From Svornostia abyssi (GTDB lineage Bacteria; Actinomycetota; Thermoleophilia; Solirubrobacterales; Solirubrobacteraceae), in contig CP088295.1 in assembly GCA_024666565.1 (NCBI GenBank), positions 1,240,001 through 1,304,000 of the forward strand: a DNA stretch of 64,000 bases. The letters run 5' to 3'. Shown piece after piece: positions 34,396 to 42,664 of this stretch; position 1 is the first letter of the stretch; the number at the start of each line of letters is the position of its first letter. Under the pieces are notes generated by a model that was not told the origin of the DNA, searched no databases, and saw nothing but the letters and a program-made list of their open reading frames with translations. The translations under genes and the position numbers were made by a program.

Positions 34396-36604
34396 GTGCC
34401 GTCGACCGATCTCAAACTCGACCAGGGTCAGCGCGTCCGCGTTGATGCGCCGGACGCGCCCGAGTTCGCGACTGTCCGATTCGTCACTCCGCCCGACGCT
34501 GATGGCGTGACCACCGTGTTCCTCGTGGGCGACGCCGGCGACATGCACGAGGTGCATGTTGGTCCCGGCCAGGACGCGACCGTGCGAGCGCTCATCTCCG
34601 ATGGCTCCGGCGATTCGGCGCGTGTTCTCGCAGGAATGTGGACGAGATGGATGGCCGCCGCCGCAACGAATGCTGAGTCGAGCGCGATCGCTTCAACCCA
34701 ACTCAGTCCGTACGCGCACCAGACGACGGCTGTCTATGGCGCGATGCTCCCCCAACCCCTGTTGCGGTTCCTGCTCGCCGACGAGCCGGGGACGGGCAAG
34801 ACGATCATGGCGGGCCTGTATCTCCGGGGAGATGCAGCGACTGGGCCTCGTCAGACGTGCGATCGTCGTCTGCCCGGCCAATCTGGCGTCGAAGTGGGTC
34901 GCCGATTTCGAGCGATTCTTCGGCGGCGGACTCCGCCACCTCACCGCGAACACCATCCGCGAAGACGCTGTCGGCTCGCACAATCTGTGGGTCGTGTCGC
35001 TTGAACTAGCGGCCGTGAACCCGGCCGTTCTGTGGGGCGACGCCAACCCGCGAGCGTCGGAGCGCGCGGCGACCTTCATCTTCCTCGCCAGCATCGTTGG
35101 GACCCTGCGGCCCGGCCGCGGCCGCGGCGCAAGCGCCCCTGAGGTGAAGGCCGCATGCAGCGTCCCCGACCTCTCGTTCACGGTCACGGACGCCGACACG
35201 GTCATCGAGGAGCTCGTCAGCTCGGATACTGGGATGTCTGCCGTCGAAGTCATCCCGGGCCAAGGCCACAACAAGCCAGCTCGGTATTTCCTGTCGACCC
35301 GCCTCACGCACCGGATGCTCGTGGACAACATCCGGCGGACCATTACGGACGGCGAGCGGGACGAGGTGATCGCGGAGTTCACCCAGCGACTCTCGAGCAG
35401 TGGGCCGTTTCGCGACCTTCGGTTCGTCGAGGCGGATATCAACCGCAAGCCCGACGGCGTTCTCGCGACTGCGGGGATCGACACCGCGCATACGACGCGG
35501 CTCGTGGTCCTCGACCCCGCTCAGTTCAGCCTGCGCAACGGTAGTGAGCAATCCACGATCGAGGCCCTCACGATCGCAATGGGCCTCGGTGCTGGGACAA
35601 CGCAGCTCCCGGTTCAGTGGGCATCGAGCTGCGTGTTCGCGGTCGTCAACACCCAGCGTCGCTCGAATGCGCGAGGCATGGCAGTCGAGTATCTCGCCAG
35701 GAAGAAGGCCCTTGCCGCTCCTGAGATCCAGGGCGACGACGAACTCAAGGCGACCGGGACGAAGGAGCTCGCCGCCTCCAAAGACCAGTTCGAGAAGGCG
35801 ATCAAGCGCGCCTTCCAACACGTGGCGTACTTTGGGCAGCCCGACCCCGAGGGTGAGCGTCGCCTCGAGCAGCTGACGTTTGACGACGAGCACAGCACGA
35901 GTCTTGATGGTGCGATGGTGTGGAAGGCCCTGGTCGAGCGCGACAAGGTCTTCGATGCAGGAGCCTTCACCGCCAAGGCTCTCGTCCACAATCTGCGCGA
36001 CTCGGATTACGGACGCACGCTCTCTGACTCGCGCGCTTCGTTCTACTCCGCGCCGCGCCTACCGCTGCTATACGCGGGCGATCGCGACCTCCAGCAGGCC
36101 ATCTACGACGCCGTGCAAGCGGGCGCCGTTCTGATCATTGATGGCGCGAGCGAGGCGGTTGCGGTCACCGCGCCCAACCAGGTGAATCTCGCGAGCGCCG
36201 GCCTTTGGCTCGCGAAGCCCAAACCCGCTGCGGCGGGCGAAACCGGAGCGGGCTCCGCCGGTGGAGCCACCGGCCCCGGTGGCGAACGTGTGCCGCCCGG
36301 CGGCACAGGCGAAGACGGCCTCGGCTCCGCCCCGGGCGGCGCCGAGCCCGGCTCCGGTGGTGCTGGGCCCGGTGGTGTTGTGGAGCAGCAGATCGCCTTC
36401 TCGTTCACCAAGAACCTCCTTGGGGATGGATACGCTGCGGACGATCTCGCCGCCGTGTTCAAAGCGATCTACCAAGCGCTCGACGAACGCGGCATCTCGT
36501 ACGGGCAGGGAACGCTCCAGCTTGTCGTGAAGGCGGAAATCGCCGACCAGATTTCGCAGCGACTGGAGGCGCTCGGAATCAATGCCGCGATCAAGTCTGT
36601 GTAG
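34396..36604 (+). pseudogene. SNF2-type helicase N-terminus fused to DUF499 C-terminus (defence-module scar), plus one-base frameshift
   Basis: Residues 1 to about 210 are the start of a SNF2/DEAD helicase: STQLSPYAHQTTAVYGAML, Walker A LLADEPGTGKTIMAGLYL, motif Ia-like VVCPANLASKW and LWVVSLELAAVNPAV. The DEAH box and all later helicase motifs are missing. From about 35028 the chain becomes the C-terminal two thirds of a DUF499-type ATPase (WGDANPRASERAATFIFLAS ... ASFYSAPRLPLLYAG), ending with a Gly/Pro linker and a small domain (FTKNLLGDGYAADDLAAVFK). An extra G in a GGGG run near 34833 also breaks the frame; repaired, the chimera is 735 residues. DUF499 and such helicases co-occur in anti-phage operons, so this looks like a deletion joining two genes. 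Confidence 0.6.
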
Positions 36605-36715
36605 GTCGGCACTGGCGCGTGGATACTTCCGAGCCAACCTCTGAAAGCGAGGTGCGGGAGATCGACGCGGCGACTCGGAGTTCCGCGGCGGGGTTTGCGG
36701 GTACCGCGGCAGGCC

Positions 36716-36776
36716 GTTGACCTCTATCTGTTGATCTCTATGCGTTGATCTCTCCTGGTTGATCTCAGAGGTCAAC
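36716..36776. repeat. Four tandem 14-bp iterons GTTGAtCTCt
   Basis: Units start at 36716, 36730, 36744 and 36758 with exact 14-bp periodicity. The core GTTGA(T/C)CTC is shared by all four, and an inverted GTCAAC follows at 36771. Regular direct repeats of this size are typical binding sites for replication initiators or relaxosome accessory proteins. Confidence 0.7.
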
Positions 36777-36826
36777 GGGCCGCCGCCCCGCCACCGGCCC
36801 GAGTTCCCGCGTAGCGCCTGGGCTTT

Positions 36827-36872
36827 CGAGGAAGAGGGGTCCACCGCTTCGCGCTGGACCCCCCCTTCCTCG
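36827..36872. repeat. Long inverted repeat, possible nic-region hairpin
   Basis: CGAGGAAGAGGGGTCCA (36827-36843) is nearly complementary to TGGACCCCCCCTTCCTCG (36855-36872), with one mismatch and one extra C around an 11-nt loop. It lies 50 bp after the iterons. Confidence 0.6.
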
Positions 36873-37380
36873 ACCTGCCAGATAAACCGGGCAGGGCAGG
36901 CAGGAGAGAGCGGTGAAGGCCGGTGGCGGGGCGGCGGCTCGGGTAAGAGGACGGGATCGGTGGCCAGTCGGCAGAAGCAGATGAAGTAGCAAGGCAGCAC
37001 TAGCGGGACGGGGATGAGGAAGGAATGCGGGAGTAGGTCGGAGGTGGGGTGAGGGGTGTCGTGCGGGTCGGTCGAGCAGTAGCTGGAGGTCAGGGACACG
37101 ACGGTGGAGTGAGCGGGGCCAGGGGGAGCGTGTGTCCCTCTTGTGCGTAGAGGCGCATGTCATCGATCCGCACTCCGCACTTGTTGGTCCTCGCCGCGAC
37201 TACAGCGGTCGGCGTATGCGCACGGTGCCGCGGCGACCAACCGGGGCTCAGCGGCAAGCGTCGGCCCGAGGCCGAGCCCGGGGGACGGCAGACGTCAGCG
37301 ACCAGCGGTGGGTTCCCACGCTCCCGTGAGGCGGGTTGCGTGGCTGGCTTCGGCTGCATCGTCGGCACCCCCCACGCGGG

Positions 37381-37440
37381 GCTGTCAAGCGCCGCCCTGC
37401 GGGTCGCTGCGCGAGTCCTGACGGACCGTCGCTTGACAGC
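37381..37440 (+). ncRNA. Structured element A, type 2 (upstream of ssb)
   Basis: GCTGTCAAGC and GCTTGACAGC close a perfect 10-bp stem. Inside are mini-hairpins CCCTGCGGG and GTCCTGACGGAC and the shared core GGGTCGCTGCGCGAGTCCTG. It ends 71 nt before the ssb start. A second copy with variant bases lies at 39133. Confidence 0.5.
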
Positions 37441-37511
37441 CCCACTCGCGGGCGCCGGTAGCCGCCTTGTCAGCCACGCGACCCGCCCCCCACTGGGGCA
37501 AGGAGAACACC

Positions 37512-37907
37512 ATGAACCGCTGGACCGGTACCGGGCACCTCACCAAGGACCCGAAGTTCCTCGAGACCGAGAACGGCACCTCGATCTGCACGCTGCGGAT
37601 CGCCGTCAAGCGTGCCGGCAAGCAGGGCCACGACGGCTACTTCGACGTCAAGTGCTTCGACGCCCAGGCGTCGGCCTGCATGCAGTACCTGAAGGCCGGA
37701 CGCGAGGTCGCGATCGACGGCCGCCTGTTGTTCGACGAGTTCAAGACGCAGGACGGCGCGTACGCGTCGCGGGTCTACATCGTCGGCGAGCGCGTCGAGT
37801 TCCTCGCCAGCCGCAACCGCACCAACGGTCAGGCCAGCCCCGAGCCGTCGCCCGAAGAGCCCGCCGCCACCGGCGGCGAGGCGCGCGAGGCCAACCCGGC
37901 CGCCTGA
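37512..37907 (+). CDS. ssb: Single-stranded DNA-binding protein
   Basis: This 131-residue OB-fold protein begins MNRWTGTGHLTKDPKF, with the SSB pattern TLRIAVKRAGKQGHDGYFDV, a CFDAQASACMQYLKAGREV helix and VAIDGRLLFDEF. The tail is acidic/Ala-Pro-rich (SPEPSPEEPAATGGEAREAN) but lacks the usual DDDIPF end, as in many plasmid SSBs. Start: ATG at 37512 after AAGGAGAACACC. It protects single-stranded DNA during transfer and lagging-strand synthesis. A GC hairpin follows before the primase. Confidence 0.92.
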   Translation: MNRWTGTGHLTKDPKFLETENGTSICTLRIAVKRAGKQGHDGYFDVKCFDAQASACMQYLKAGREVAIDGRLLFDEFKTQDGAYASRVYIVGERVEFLASRNRTNGQASPEPSPEEPAATGGEAREANPAA

Positions 37908-37919
37908 CCCACATCGCGG

Positions 37920-37946
37920 GCCCGCGGCCACGACGGCCGCGGGCCT
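37920..37946 (+). terminator. Perfect 11-bp GC hairpin between ssb and the primase gene
   Basis: GGCCCGCGGCC (37920-37930) pairs with GGCCGCGGGCC (37936-37946) around ACGAC, just after the ssb stop. There is no T tract, so it may be an attenuator or mRNA-end stabiliser rather than a strict terminator. Confidence 0.5.
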
Positions 37947-37966
37947 GACGACCACGGGAGACCGTC

Positions 37967-38902
37967 ATGACCGCCACGACACTCACCCGCCACGAGACCG
38001 CCATCCGCTTCCTCTCGATGCTCGGAGGCAGCGACAGCCGCGATGAGCTGCTCGAACTGCGCTACCGGCTCGAGGACGCACATGGGATGGGGCAGGTCTT
38101 CGACCGCCCTTCACGCATCCGCGGACTGGCGACGCGCGCAATCGCGCTCGGCCGCAGGACCGACGTCTATGTGGGCTGCGCGCCGCGGACGCGCCGCTTC
38201 GGCGGCCGCGACGCCGTCGAGCACGCGCACGTGCTCTGGGTCGACTGCGACGGCGACGACGCCGTGGCGGCGCTCCAGCAGTTCGATCCCGCGCCGGCCA
38301 TTGTCGTCGCGTCGGGCAGCGGTTCGAACTGCCACGCGTACTGGCCGCTCGTCGAGCCTCTTGCGCGCGACGAGGTCGAGCGCGCGAACCGCCGTCTCGC
38401 TTACGCTCTGGGTGCCGACCCGGCGTCGGCTGACGCCGCTCGCATTCTCCGCGTTCCTGCGACCTGGTCGCACAAGCGCCAACCACCCACACCGGTGGAG
38501 GCGCTGCGCCTCGACATCGATCGACGCTTCACGGTCGCGGCGGTCGCCGGAGACCTGTGCGATCCGCCCGGCGAACGGTCGGAGCCGACGGCGCTTCGGA
38601 TCTCCGCAGAGCGTGACGATCCGCTGCAGCTGATCGAGCCCGAGGTCTACGTGCGCCGCCTGCTCGGCGTCGAGGTGCCGCGCCACCGCAAGGTGAGCTG
38701 CCCGTTCCACGAAGACCGGCATCCGAGTCTGCATGTCTACAAGACAGCCGAGCGCGGCTGGTACTGCTACGGCCGCTGCCGGCGCGGGGGAACGATCTAC
38801 GACCTCGCGGCACCCCTGTTCGGCTATGCCACCAGCGGGCCGCAGTTCCTGCAGCTGCGAGACGAGCTGCGTGCGCTGTTCGGCCTCGAGTCTCGCCGAT
38901 GA
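37967..38902 (+). CDS. RepB-like primase with CHC2-type zinc finger
   Basis: This 311-residue protein's first 200 residues resemble the plasmid RepB/AEP primase domain: HVLWVDCDGDDAVAAL carries the metal-binding DxD, with VVASGSGSNCHAYWPL and ARILRVPATWSHKR. The C-terminal zinc finger is CPFHEDRHPSLHVY with WYCYGRCRRGG, a C-H-C-C pattern as in DnaG CHC2. The combination should prime replication of the incoming or rolling single strand. It overlaps the following small gene by ATGA. Confidence 0.85.
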   Translation: MTATTLTRHETAIRFLSMLGGSDSRDELLELRYRLEDAHGMGQVFDRPSRIRGLATRAIALGRRTDVYVGCAPRTRRFGGRDAVEHAHVLWVDCDGDDAVAALQQFDPAPAIVVASGSGSNCHAYWPLVEPLARDEVERANRRLAYALGADPASADAARILRVPATWSHKRQPPTPVEALRLDIDRRFTVAAVAGDLCDPPGERSEPTALRISAERDDPLQLIEPEVYVRRLLGVEVPRHRKVSCPFHEDRHPSLHVYKTAERGWYCYGRCRRGGTIYDLAAPLFGYATSGPQFLQLRDELRALFGLESRR

Positions 38903-39189
38903 GCATGCGCTGCGGTCCTCACGACTTCGCCTACGAGCACTCGGACATCCCGCCCGGCATGACGCTCGCGGAGTGGCGTGAGGGACGCGGTGCATCGAAC
39001 CGCCGCAAGCGTGCCGTGTCGTGGGCCGCGCTGCAAGGCCTCGTCGTTGACGTGCGCAGACGCATGAGCGCTCGCGTCCGATCCACCGGTGGCGCTCGCT
39101 CATGGCACGCAGCCAAGCGCGTCGCGTCCTGGGGCCGTCAAGTTCCGCCCTTCGGGTCGCTGCGCGAGTCCTGGCGGACCGGCGCTTGA
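38899..39189 (+). CDS. Small basic protein coupled to the primase
   Basis: This 96-residue product overlaps the primase stop by 4 bp. The N-terminus (CGPHDFAYEHSDIPPGMTLAE) looks conserved, and the middle is basic (NRRKRAVSWAALQGLVVDVRRRM). Its last 18 codons run through structured element B, so this end may be translated repeat rather than conserved protein. Function unknown. Confidence 0.55.
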   Translation: MSMRCGPHDFAYEHSDIPPGMTLAEWREGRGASNRRKRAVSWAALQGLVVDVRRRMSARVRSTGGARSWHAAKRVASWGRQVPPFGSLRESWRTGA

Positions 39190-39194
39190 CCGCC
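39133..39194 (+). ncRNA. Structured element B, type 2 (upstream of the 39220 gene)
   Basis: The same architecture as element A: GGCCGTCAAG pairs with CTTGACCGCC with one mismatch, enclosing CCCTTCGGG and GTCCTGGCGGAC hairpins. The core GGGTCGCTGCGCGAGTCCTG is identical. Loop changes preserve pairing (TGC to TTC, TGAC to TGGC). It ends 25 nt before the next start codon. Confidence 0.5.
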
Positions 39195-39219
39195 GGCCGC
39201 GCCGCGCGGCGGCGCGACC

Positions 39220-39531
39220 ATGACCAATCACCACCAGCGGACCAGCACACCAAGCGGCCCGCCACCAACACCCCGCCAGCAGCGGTACCTGCGCCAGCTG
39301 GCCATCCAGCGCGGCGTGACCTTCGTGGTCCCCCGGACCCGTGCTGAGGCGTCACGCGCGATCGACGCGCTCAAGCGCCGCACGCCCGAGCCCTTCGCCG
39401 ACCGGCGACGCGAACTCCGCGCCCTGCAGCGCGACATGGCCTGCAACCGCGGTGACGACGCGCGCGTCGACCACGAGCTCGAGACCGAGGGGTACGGCAG
39501 CACCGCGACGTGGAAGCAGGCGGACCTGTGA
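39220..39531 (+). CDS. Uncharacterised small protein of the replication module
   Basis: This 103-residue product has a conserved-looking core TPRQQRYLRQLAIQRGVTF and PRTRAEASRAIDALKRR. It has a two-helix DNA-binding-like pattern also seen in DUF3072-type plasmid proteins, but I cannot assign a family firmly. An Asp/Glu-rich C-terminus follows. Its stop overlaps the next GTG start. Confidence 0.6.
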   Translation: MTNHHQRTSTPSGPPPTPRQQRYLRQLAIQRGVTFVVPRTRAEASRAIDALKRRTPEPFADRRRELRALQRDMACNRGDDARVDHELETEGYGSTATWKQADL

Positions 39532-39815
39532 GCCCCGTGAACCATCCGGGCGCGACGAACCCGCGCGTCGAGCTCGCCCGCTACCGCATCACCGAAGGCG
39601 AGCACATCATCTACGGCCAGCGGATCCGCGGCGTCGTGCGCCTGGTCGACGTCCCGGCCGACGAGCACGGCCGCCGCTACATCATCGAGCGCGGCCTGAC
39701 GTGCATGACCGAGCTCGAAGCGATCGTCGCCGACTACCTCCAGCAGGCCGCCCGCTGGGACGCCATCCCCGCCGAGCCCGTCTGCCTCAACCACATGGCA
39801 GGCCAGCGGTCATGA
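39528..39815 (+). CDS. Uncharacterised small protein
   Basis: This 95-residue product starts with the GTG at 39528, overlapping the previous stop; GTG 39537 is an alternative. The core is ARYRITEGEHIIYGQRIRGV and VRLVDVPADEHGRRYIIERG, a beta-rich pattern, ending in a helix LEAIVADYLQQAARWD. No known motif. Overlaps on both sides show it belongs to the replication-module operon. Confidence 0.6.
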   Translation: MSPVNHPGATNPRVELARYRITEGEHIIYGQRIRGVVRLVDVPADEHGRRYIIERGLTCMTELEAIVADYLQQAARWDAIPAEPVCLNHMAGQRS

Positions 39816-40039
39816 CTTACCCGAGCTATCCGAACCGCCCGGAACGAACGGTGCTCGACGAGCGAGACCTCGCCGTCGCAACCCTGGCGGGCCGCTACAT
39901 CGAGCGGCGCGAGCACGCAAGCTCGCCGAAGGTCGACGACCTGTTCGCCGCTGCAGCCGAGTTCGGCGACACCGCGACAGATCAGCTCCGCACCGTCCTT
40001 GCCTGCTACGAGGCGATGCAAGACACCGACAGCTACTGA
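39812..40039 (+). CDS. Small helical protein
   Basis: This 75-residue product overlaps the previous stop by ATGA. It is helical and acidic (LDERDLAVATLAGRYIERRE, DDLFAAAAEFGDTATDQLRT) and lacks a membrane segment. No family recognised. Confidence 0.55.
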   Translation: MTYPSYPNRPERTVLDERDLAVATLAGRYIERREHASSPKVDDLFAAAAEFGDTATDQLRTVLACYEAMQDTDSY

Positions 40040-40069
40040 CCCCCGCCGAACTACACATGGAGGAATCCG

Positions 40070-40351
40070 ATGTGCCCACCAACACCCCCCGACCGCGTCG
40101 GTAAGGTCGGTGCCGTGAGCGATCTGCCGGAGCAGCCGACCGTCACCGAGGTCCTGCGCTTCGAGGATCTGCCGCTCGGTTCACGCGGAACACGGCGCGC
40201 GATCGTGCGCTGGAGCGACGGAACCGAAGGCGAAGGCCTCACGTGGTACGCCGACGAGATCCTCGTCAGCGAAGGCGACCTCATCGGCAAGACACGCGAT
40301 CAGCTGCGGTCTCTGCACTTCCGCAGGGATCGCGACTGGCTGCAGTCCTAG
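40070..40351 (+). CDS. Small beta-rich protein before the parB-like gene
   Basis: This 93-residue product starts at the ATG at 40070, supported by GGAGGAATCCG immediately upstream. The core is RAIVRWSDGTEGEGLTWYAD and EILVSEGDLIGKTRDQLRSL. It is soluble and unrecognised. It lies directly before type 1 structured element copy 1. Confidence 0.6.
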   Translation: MCPPTPPDRVGKVGAVSDLPEQPTVTEVLRFEDLPLGSRGTRRAIVRWSDGTEGEGLTWYADEILVSEGDLIGKTRDQLRSLHFRRDRDWLQS

Positions 40352-40367
40352 CCGGCGTCGCCCGCTG

Positions 40368-40434
40368 GCGGGCCGACCGCCACCCGAGGGTGGCACGCCC
40401 TGGCGGGCGCGCGGGTGGCGGAGGATCGGCCCGC
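40368..40434 (+). ncRNA. Structured element, type 1 copy 1 (36 nt before the parB-like start)
   Basis: GCGGGCCGA/TCGGCCCGC closes a 9-bp stem. Inside, GCCACC-CGAG-GGTGGC and CGCCC-TGGC-GGGCG form two hairpins, giving a three-way junction. An alternative pairing of CCGCCACCC with the distal GGGTGGCGG is mutually exclusive with the first hairpin. The first 45 nt are identical to copy 2 at 42132. It ends 36 nt before the ATG at 40471. Confidence 0.6.
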
Positions 40435-40470
40435 CAACGGGGCGGGCCGCCCGAGGTCCAGGAGGACCAC

Positions 40471-42117
40471 ATGACCACCGCCACGCAAGCGGGTCGCCCG
40501 GTCGAACTTGCGCGCATCCACATCCCGGAGAACGTCCGCGGCCTCGACGAACAGCACGTCGCGGCGCTCGCCGGCTCCATCCAGCTGCAGGGCATCCTCG
40601 TCCCCCCTGGTCGTCCGCGAGATCGAGGACGGCTACGAGCTCGTCGCCGGGTTTCACCGGATCGCGGCCGCCCGCTCTCTGGGACTGACCGAGGTCCCCG
40701 TCGTGATCCGCACGGCCGACAGCGAGGACGCCGACCGCGCCGTCGAGAACATCGCGCGCAAACAGCTCAACCCCTACGAGGAGGCCAAGGCCGTCAGCGC
40801 GATGCTCGCCCGCGGCTTCAGCGAGGAGGGCACCGCACAAGCCCTCGGCTGGCCCAAGGCCCGCATCACCGCGCGCGTGAAGATCCTCGAGCTCCCCGAA
40901 CGCGCCCAGCAGATGATCGGTGACGGCGCCATTCCGCTCAGCGCCGTCGACCAGCTGCGGTCGATCGGCAGCGTCGCCCCCGACCTGCTCGACGTGCTCG
41001 TGACCTACCTCGACGGCGAGAACGCATGGGCCGCCGAGCGGCTCGCGCGCGAGCCGGGCTGGGTCCTGGACGCCGCCATGTCGCAGAACGGTGACCGGCG
41101 CGTGTTCGCCGCCCACCTCGACCGGGCCAGCGCATACGAGATCGCCGAGCTGCGGCTCGGCAAAAAGACCGACCAGCTGTACGCCGAGGCAGAGAAGCTC
41201 CACGGCCAGATCGACCGCTACGCCTACGGCCCCCCGACGTCCGCTTCACCGACGACGACATCGACCGGGCCCGAGCGGCCGGCGTCCTGATCGAGTTCGA
41301 GCATGGCCGCCCGATCATCGTCGACCGCGCCGTCTACCGAGAGCTCGTCCGCGACGCGATCAAGCGCACCGTCAACGAACTCGAGGTCAAGGTCGCCGAA
41401 GCCGCCGCGGCCAAGAAGTCCGCGCGCGCAAGCTCCAAGCCGGCCACCCCGGCCACCCCGGTCGCCCTGGCCAAGCGCGAGCGCGACGCCCAGCTGCGCG
41501 AGCTCACAGACCAGGCGCACAGCGTCAACCTCGACCTCGGCCACGCGCTGCTGCACGACCTGGCCGCCGTCGACCCGTCCGACATCCACGTCGCCCGGTT
41601 CTTCGTCTACGCGCTGCTCGGCGCCGACCACGACGGGTCGCCGTACACCCAGACCGGCGATCGCATCATCCGGATCGCCGCCGGCGGCGTCCGCCTCATG
41701 GTCGAGGACCTGCGCACCGACGTCACCAAGACGCGGAAGGACGGCAGCCGCGGCCGGCTGCGCATCGACTACGGCGACCACCGCGACCCGCAGGCCGCGA
41801 TCGCCTGGCTGTGGAAGTTCCTCGACGGCGCCAAGACCGCCAGCGAGCTGTACGGCCGCGCGCTTGTCGTGATCGCCGCCGAGCAGCACGCCAGTCGACT
41901 CGTGGTCAGCACCAGCCAGCGGACGCCCGCGGCGCGCTGGAGCTCACATAAGGGCTACGCGGAGAAGGCGCTGCGCAAGCTCGCCGGACCGCACCTGCCG
42001 GCGTCCCTGACGAAGCTCGAGCGGTCCGTCAAGCGGGCCCACGCGGCGTACGAGCAGGCCCAGGCCGACGCGCGCACAAGCGACAACAAGCCGTCGGAGA
42101 CCGAGCGCAGCGCGTAG
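40471..42117 (+). pseudogene. ParB/RepB-like partition protein, two compensating-type homopolymer frameshifts
   Basis: The N-terminal ParB domain has RIHIPENVRGLDEQHVAALA, GYELVAGFHRIAAARSLGL and ENIARKQLNPYEEAKAVSAM, followed by an HTH (SEEGTAQALGWPKARITARV). Frame breaks occur at a CCCCCC run near 40604 (one C too many) and at another CCCCCC near 41232 (one C too few). Repaired, the gene encodes 548 residues, with a C-terminal part (TDDDIDRARAAGVLIEFEHG ... LLGADHDGSPYTQTGD) not found in ordinary ParB. It is large ParB-type but unpaired with an adjacent ParA, so it may act in replication or plasmid regulation. Preceded by type 1 element copy 1. Confidence 0.75.
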
Positions 42118-42131
42118 CGCGCGCGCGGCGA

Positions 42132-42199
42132 GCGGGCCGACCGCCACCCGAGGGTGGCACGCCCTGGCGGGCGTGCGGATGGCGGGGAAATCGGCCCGC
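42132..42199 (+). ncRNA. Structured element, type 1 copy 2 (36 nt before ardC start)
   Basis: A near-identical second copy of the element at 40368: the same outer stem, same inner hairpins, with changes only in the 3' third (GCGGATGGCGGGGAAA). It again ends exactly 36 nt before an ATG (42236) that has its own ribosome-binding site. Confidence 0.6.
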
Positions 42200-42235
42200 G
42201 CGCCGGGCGCGGGCCAGCCCAAGCAGGAGCACGAC

Positions 42236-42404
42236 ATGGCCCGCCGATCCACCAAGAAGGCACTCTCGCCCGCAGAACGCGAAGCCCGCCGCAAGGCCGA
42301 TCGCGAACGCCTCGAGCAGGCGGCACGCGCCCTGCTCACGACCGATGGCTGGCGCCGCTGGATCCGCGTGCGCGCTACCAACGGCCTTTCGCGCTACAGC
42401 GTCG
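42236..42404 (+). pseudogene. ardC: ArdC-like anti-restriction protein, 5' part (interrupted by Tn554-like element)
   Basis: Starts with ATG after AGCAGGAGCACGAC. The 56 codons give a basic N-terminal helix (SPAEREARRKADRERLEQAA) and RALLTTDGWRRWIRVRA, the beginning of the ArdC single-stranded DNA-binding domain, ending at ...SRYSV. The rest of the gene resumes at 47691 in the same frame. Joining the halves at AGCGTCG restores RYSVGNQLLIAIDCHF and a 301-residue ArdC. ArdC protects incoming single-stranded DNA from restriction. Confidence 0.85.
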
Positions 42405-42664
42405 TTATCTCGGGGCGTCGTCGTCAACGTCGGTGTCCCTGGCGGGCGCGGACGTCGATGACATGTCGTCGACGGACCGCCGTCGTGGCGTTTCGTCCGG
42501 GGGGGACAGCATGGTTGAGGCCGAGGCGCTCCTGCTCGTTCCTCGATGCAGTGGCAAGCGCCGGGCTTGGCCCTGACTCCCGCGGGTCGTTCAGAGAGGC
42601 GGGCTGCTGACGGACGCTCGCTTCGGCAGAGGGTGGTGACGTCAGCGGCGCTCGGCGCGGGCGA

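Larger units (their letters stand above)
36605..37511. other. Gene-free 0.9 kb region, candidate oriT/oriV
   Basis: No convincing gene is present. It contains four tandem 14-bp repeats (36716-36770), a near-perfect long inverted repeat (36827-36872), a second inverted repeat AGGGACACG/CGTGTGTCCCT (37092-37139), and structured element A (37381-37440). It lies between the transfer genes and the SSB/primase genes, where transfer and replication origins are usually found. Confidence 0.55.

Noticed and set aside
36716..36776. Possible CRISPR array
   Set aside because: Repeats are only 14 bp, directly tandem without spacers, and no cas genes are present; they fit iterons better.
36759..36989. Short plus-strand frames in the 36.6-37.5 kb region
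   Set aside because: Low-complexity Ser/Gly/Arg composition, run across the inverted repeats, no ribosome-binding site.
42405..42610. Extension of the ardC 5' part into the transposon
   Set aside because: Residues after RYSV are Arg/Ser-rich and unrelated to ArdC; they are simply transposon end sequence read in frame.
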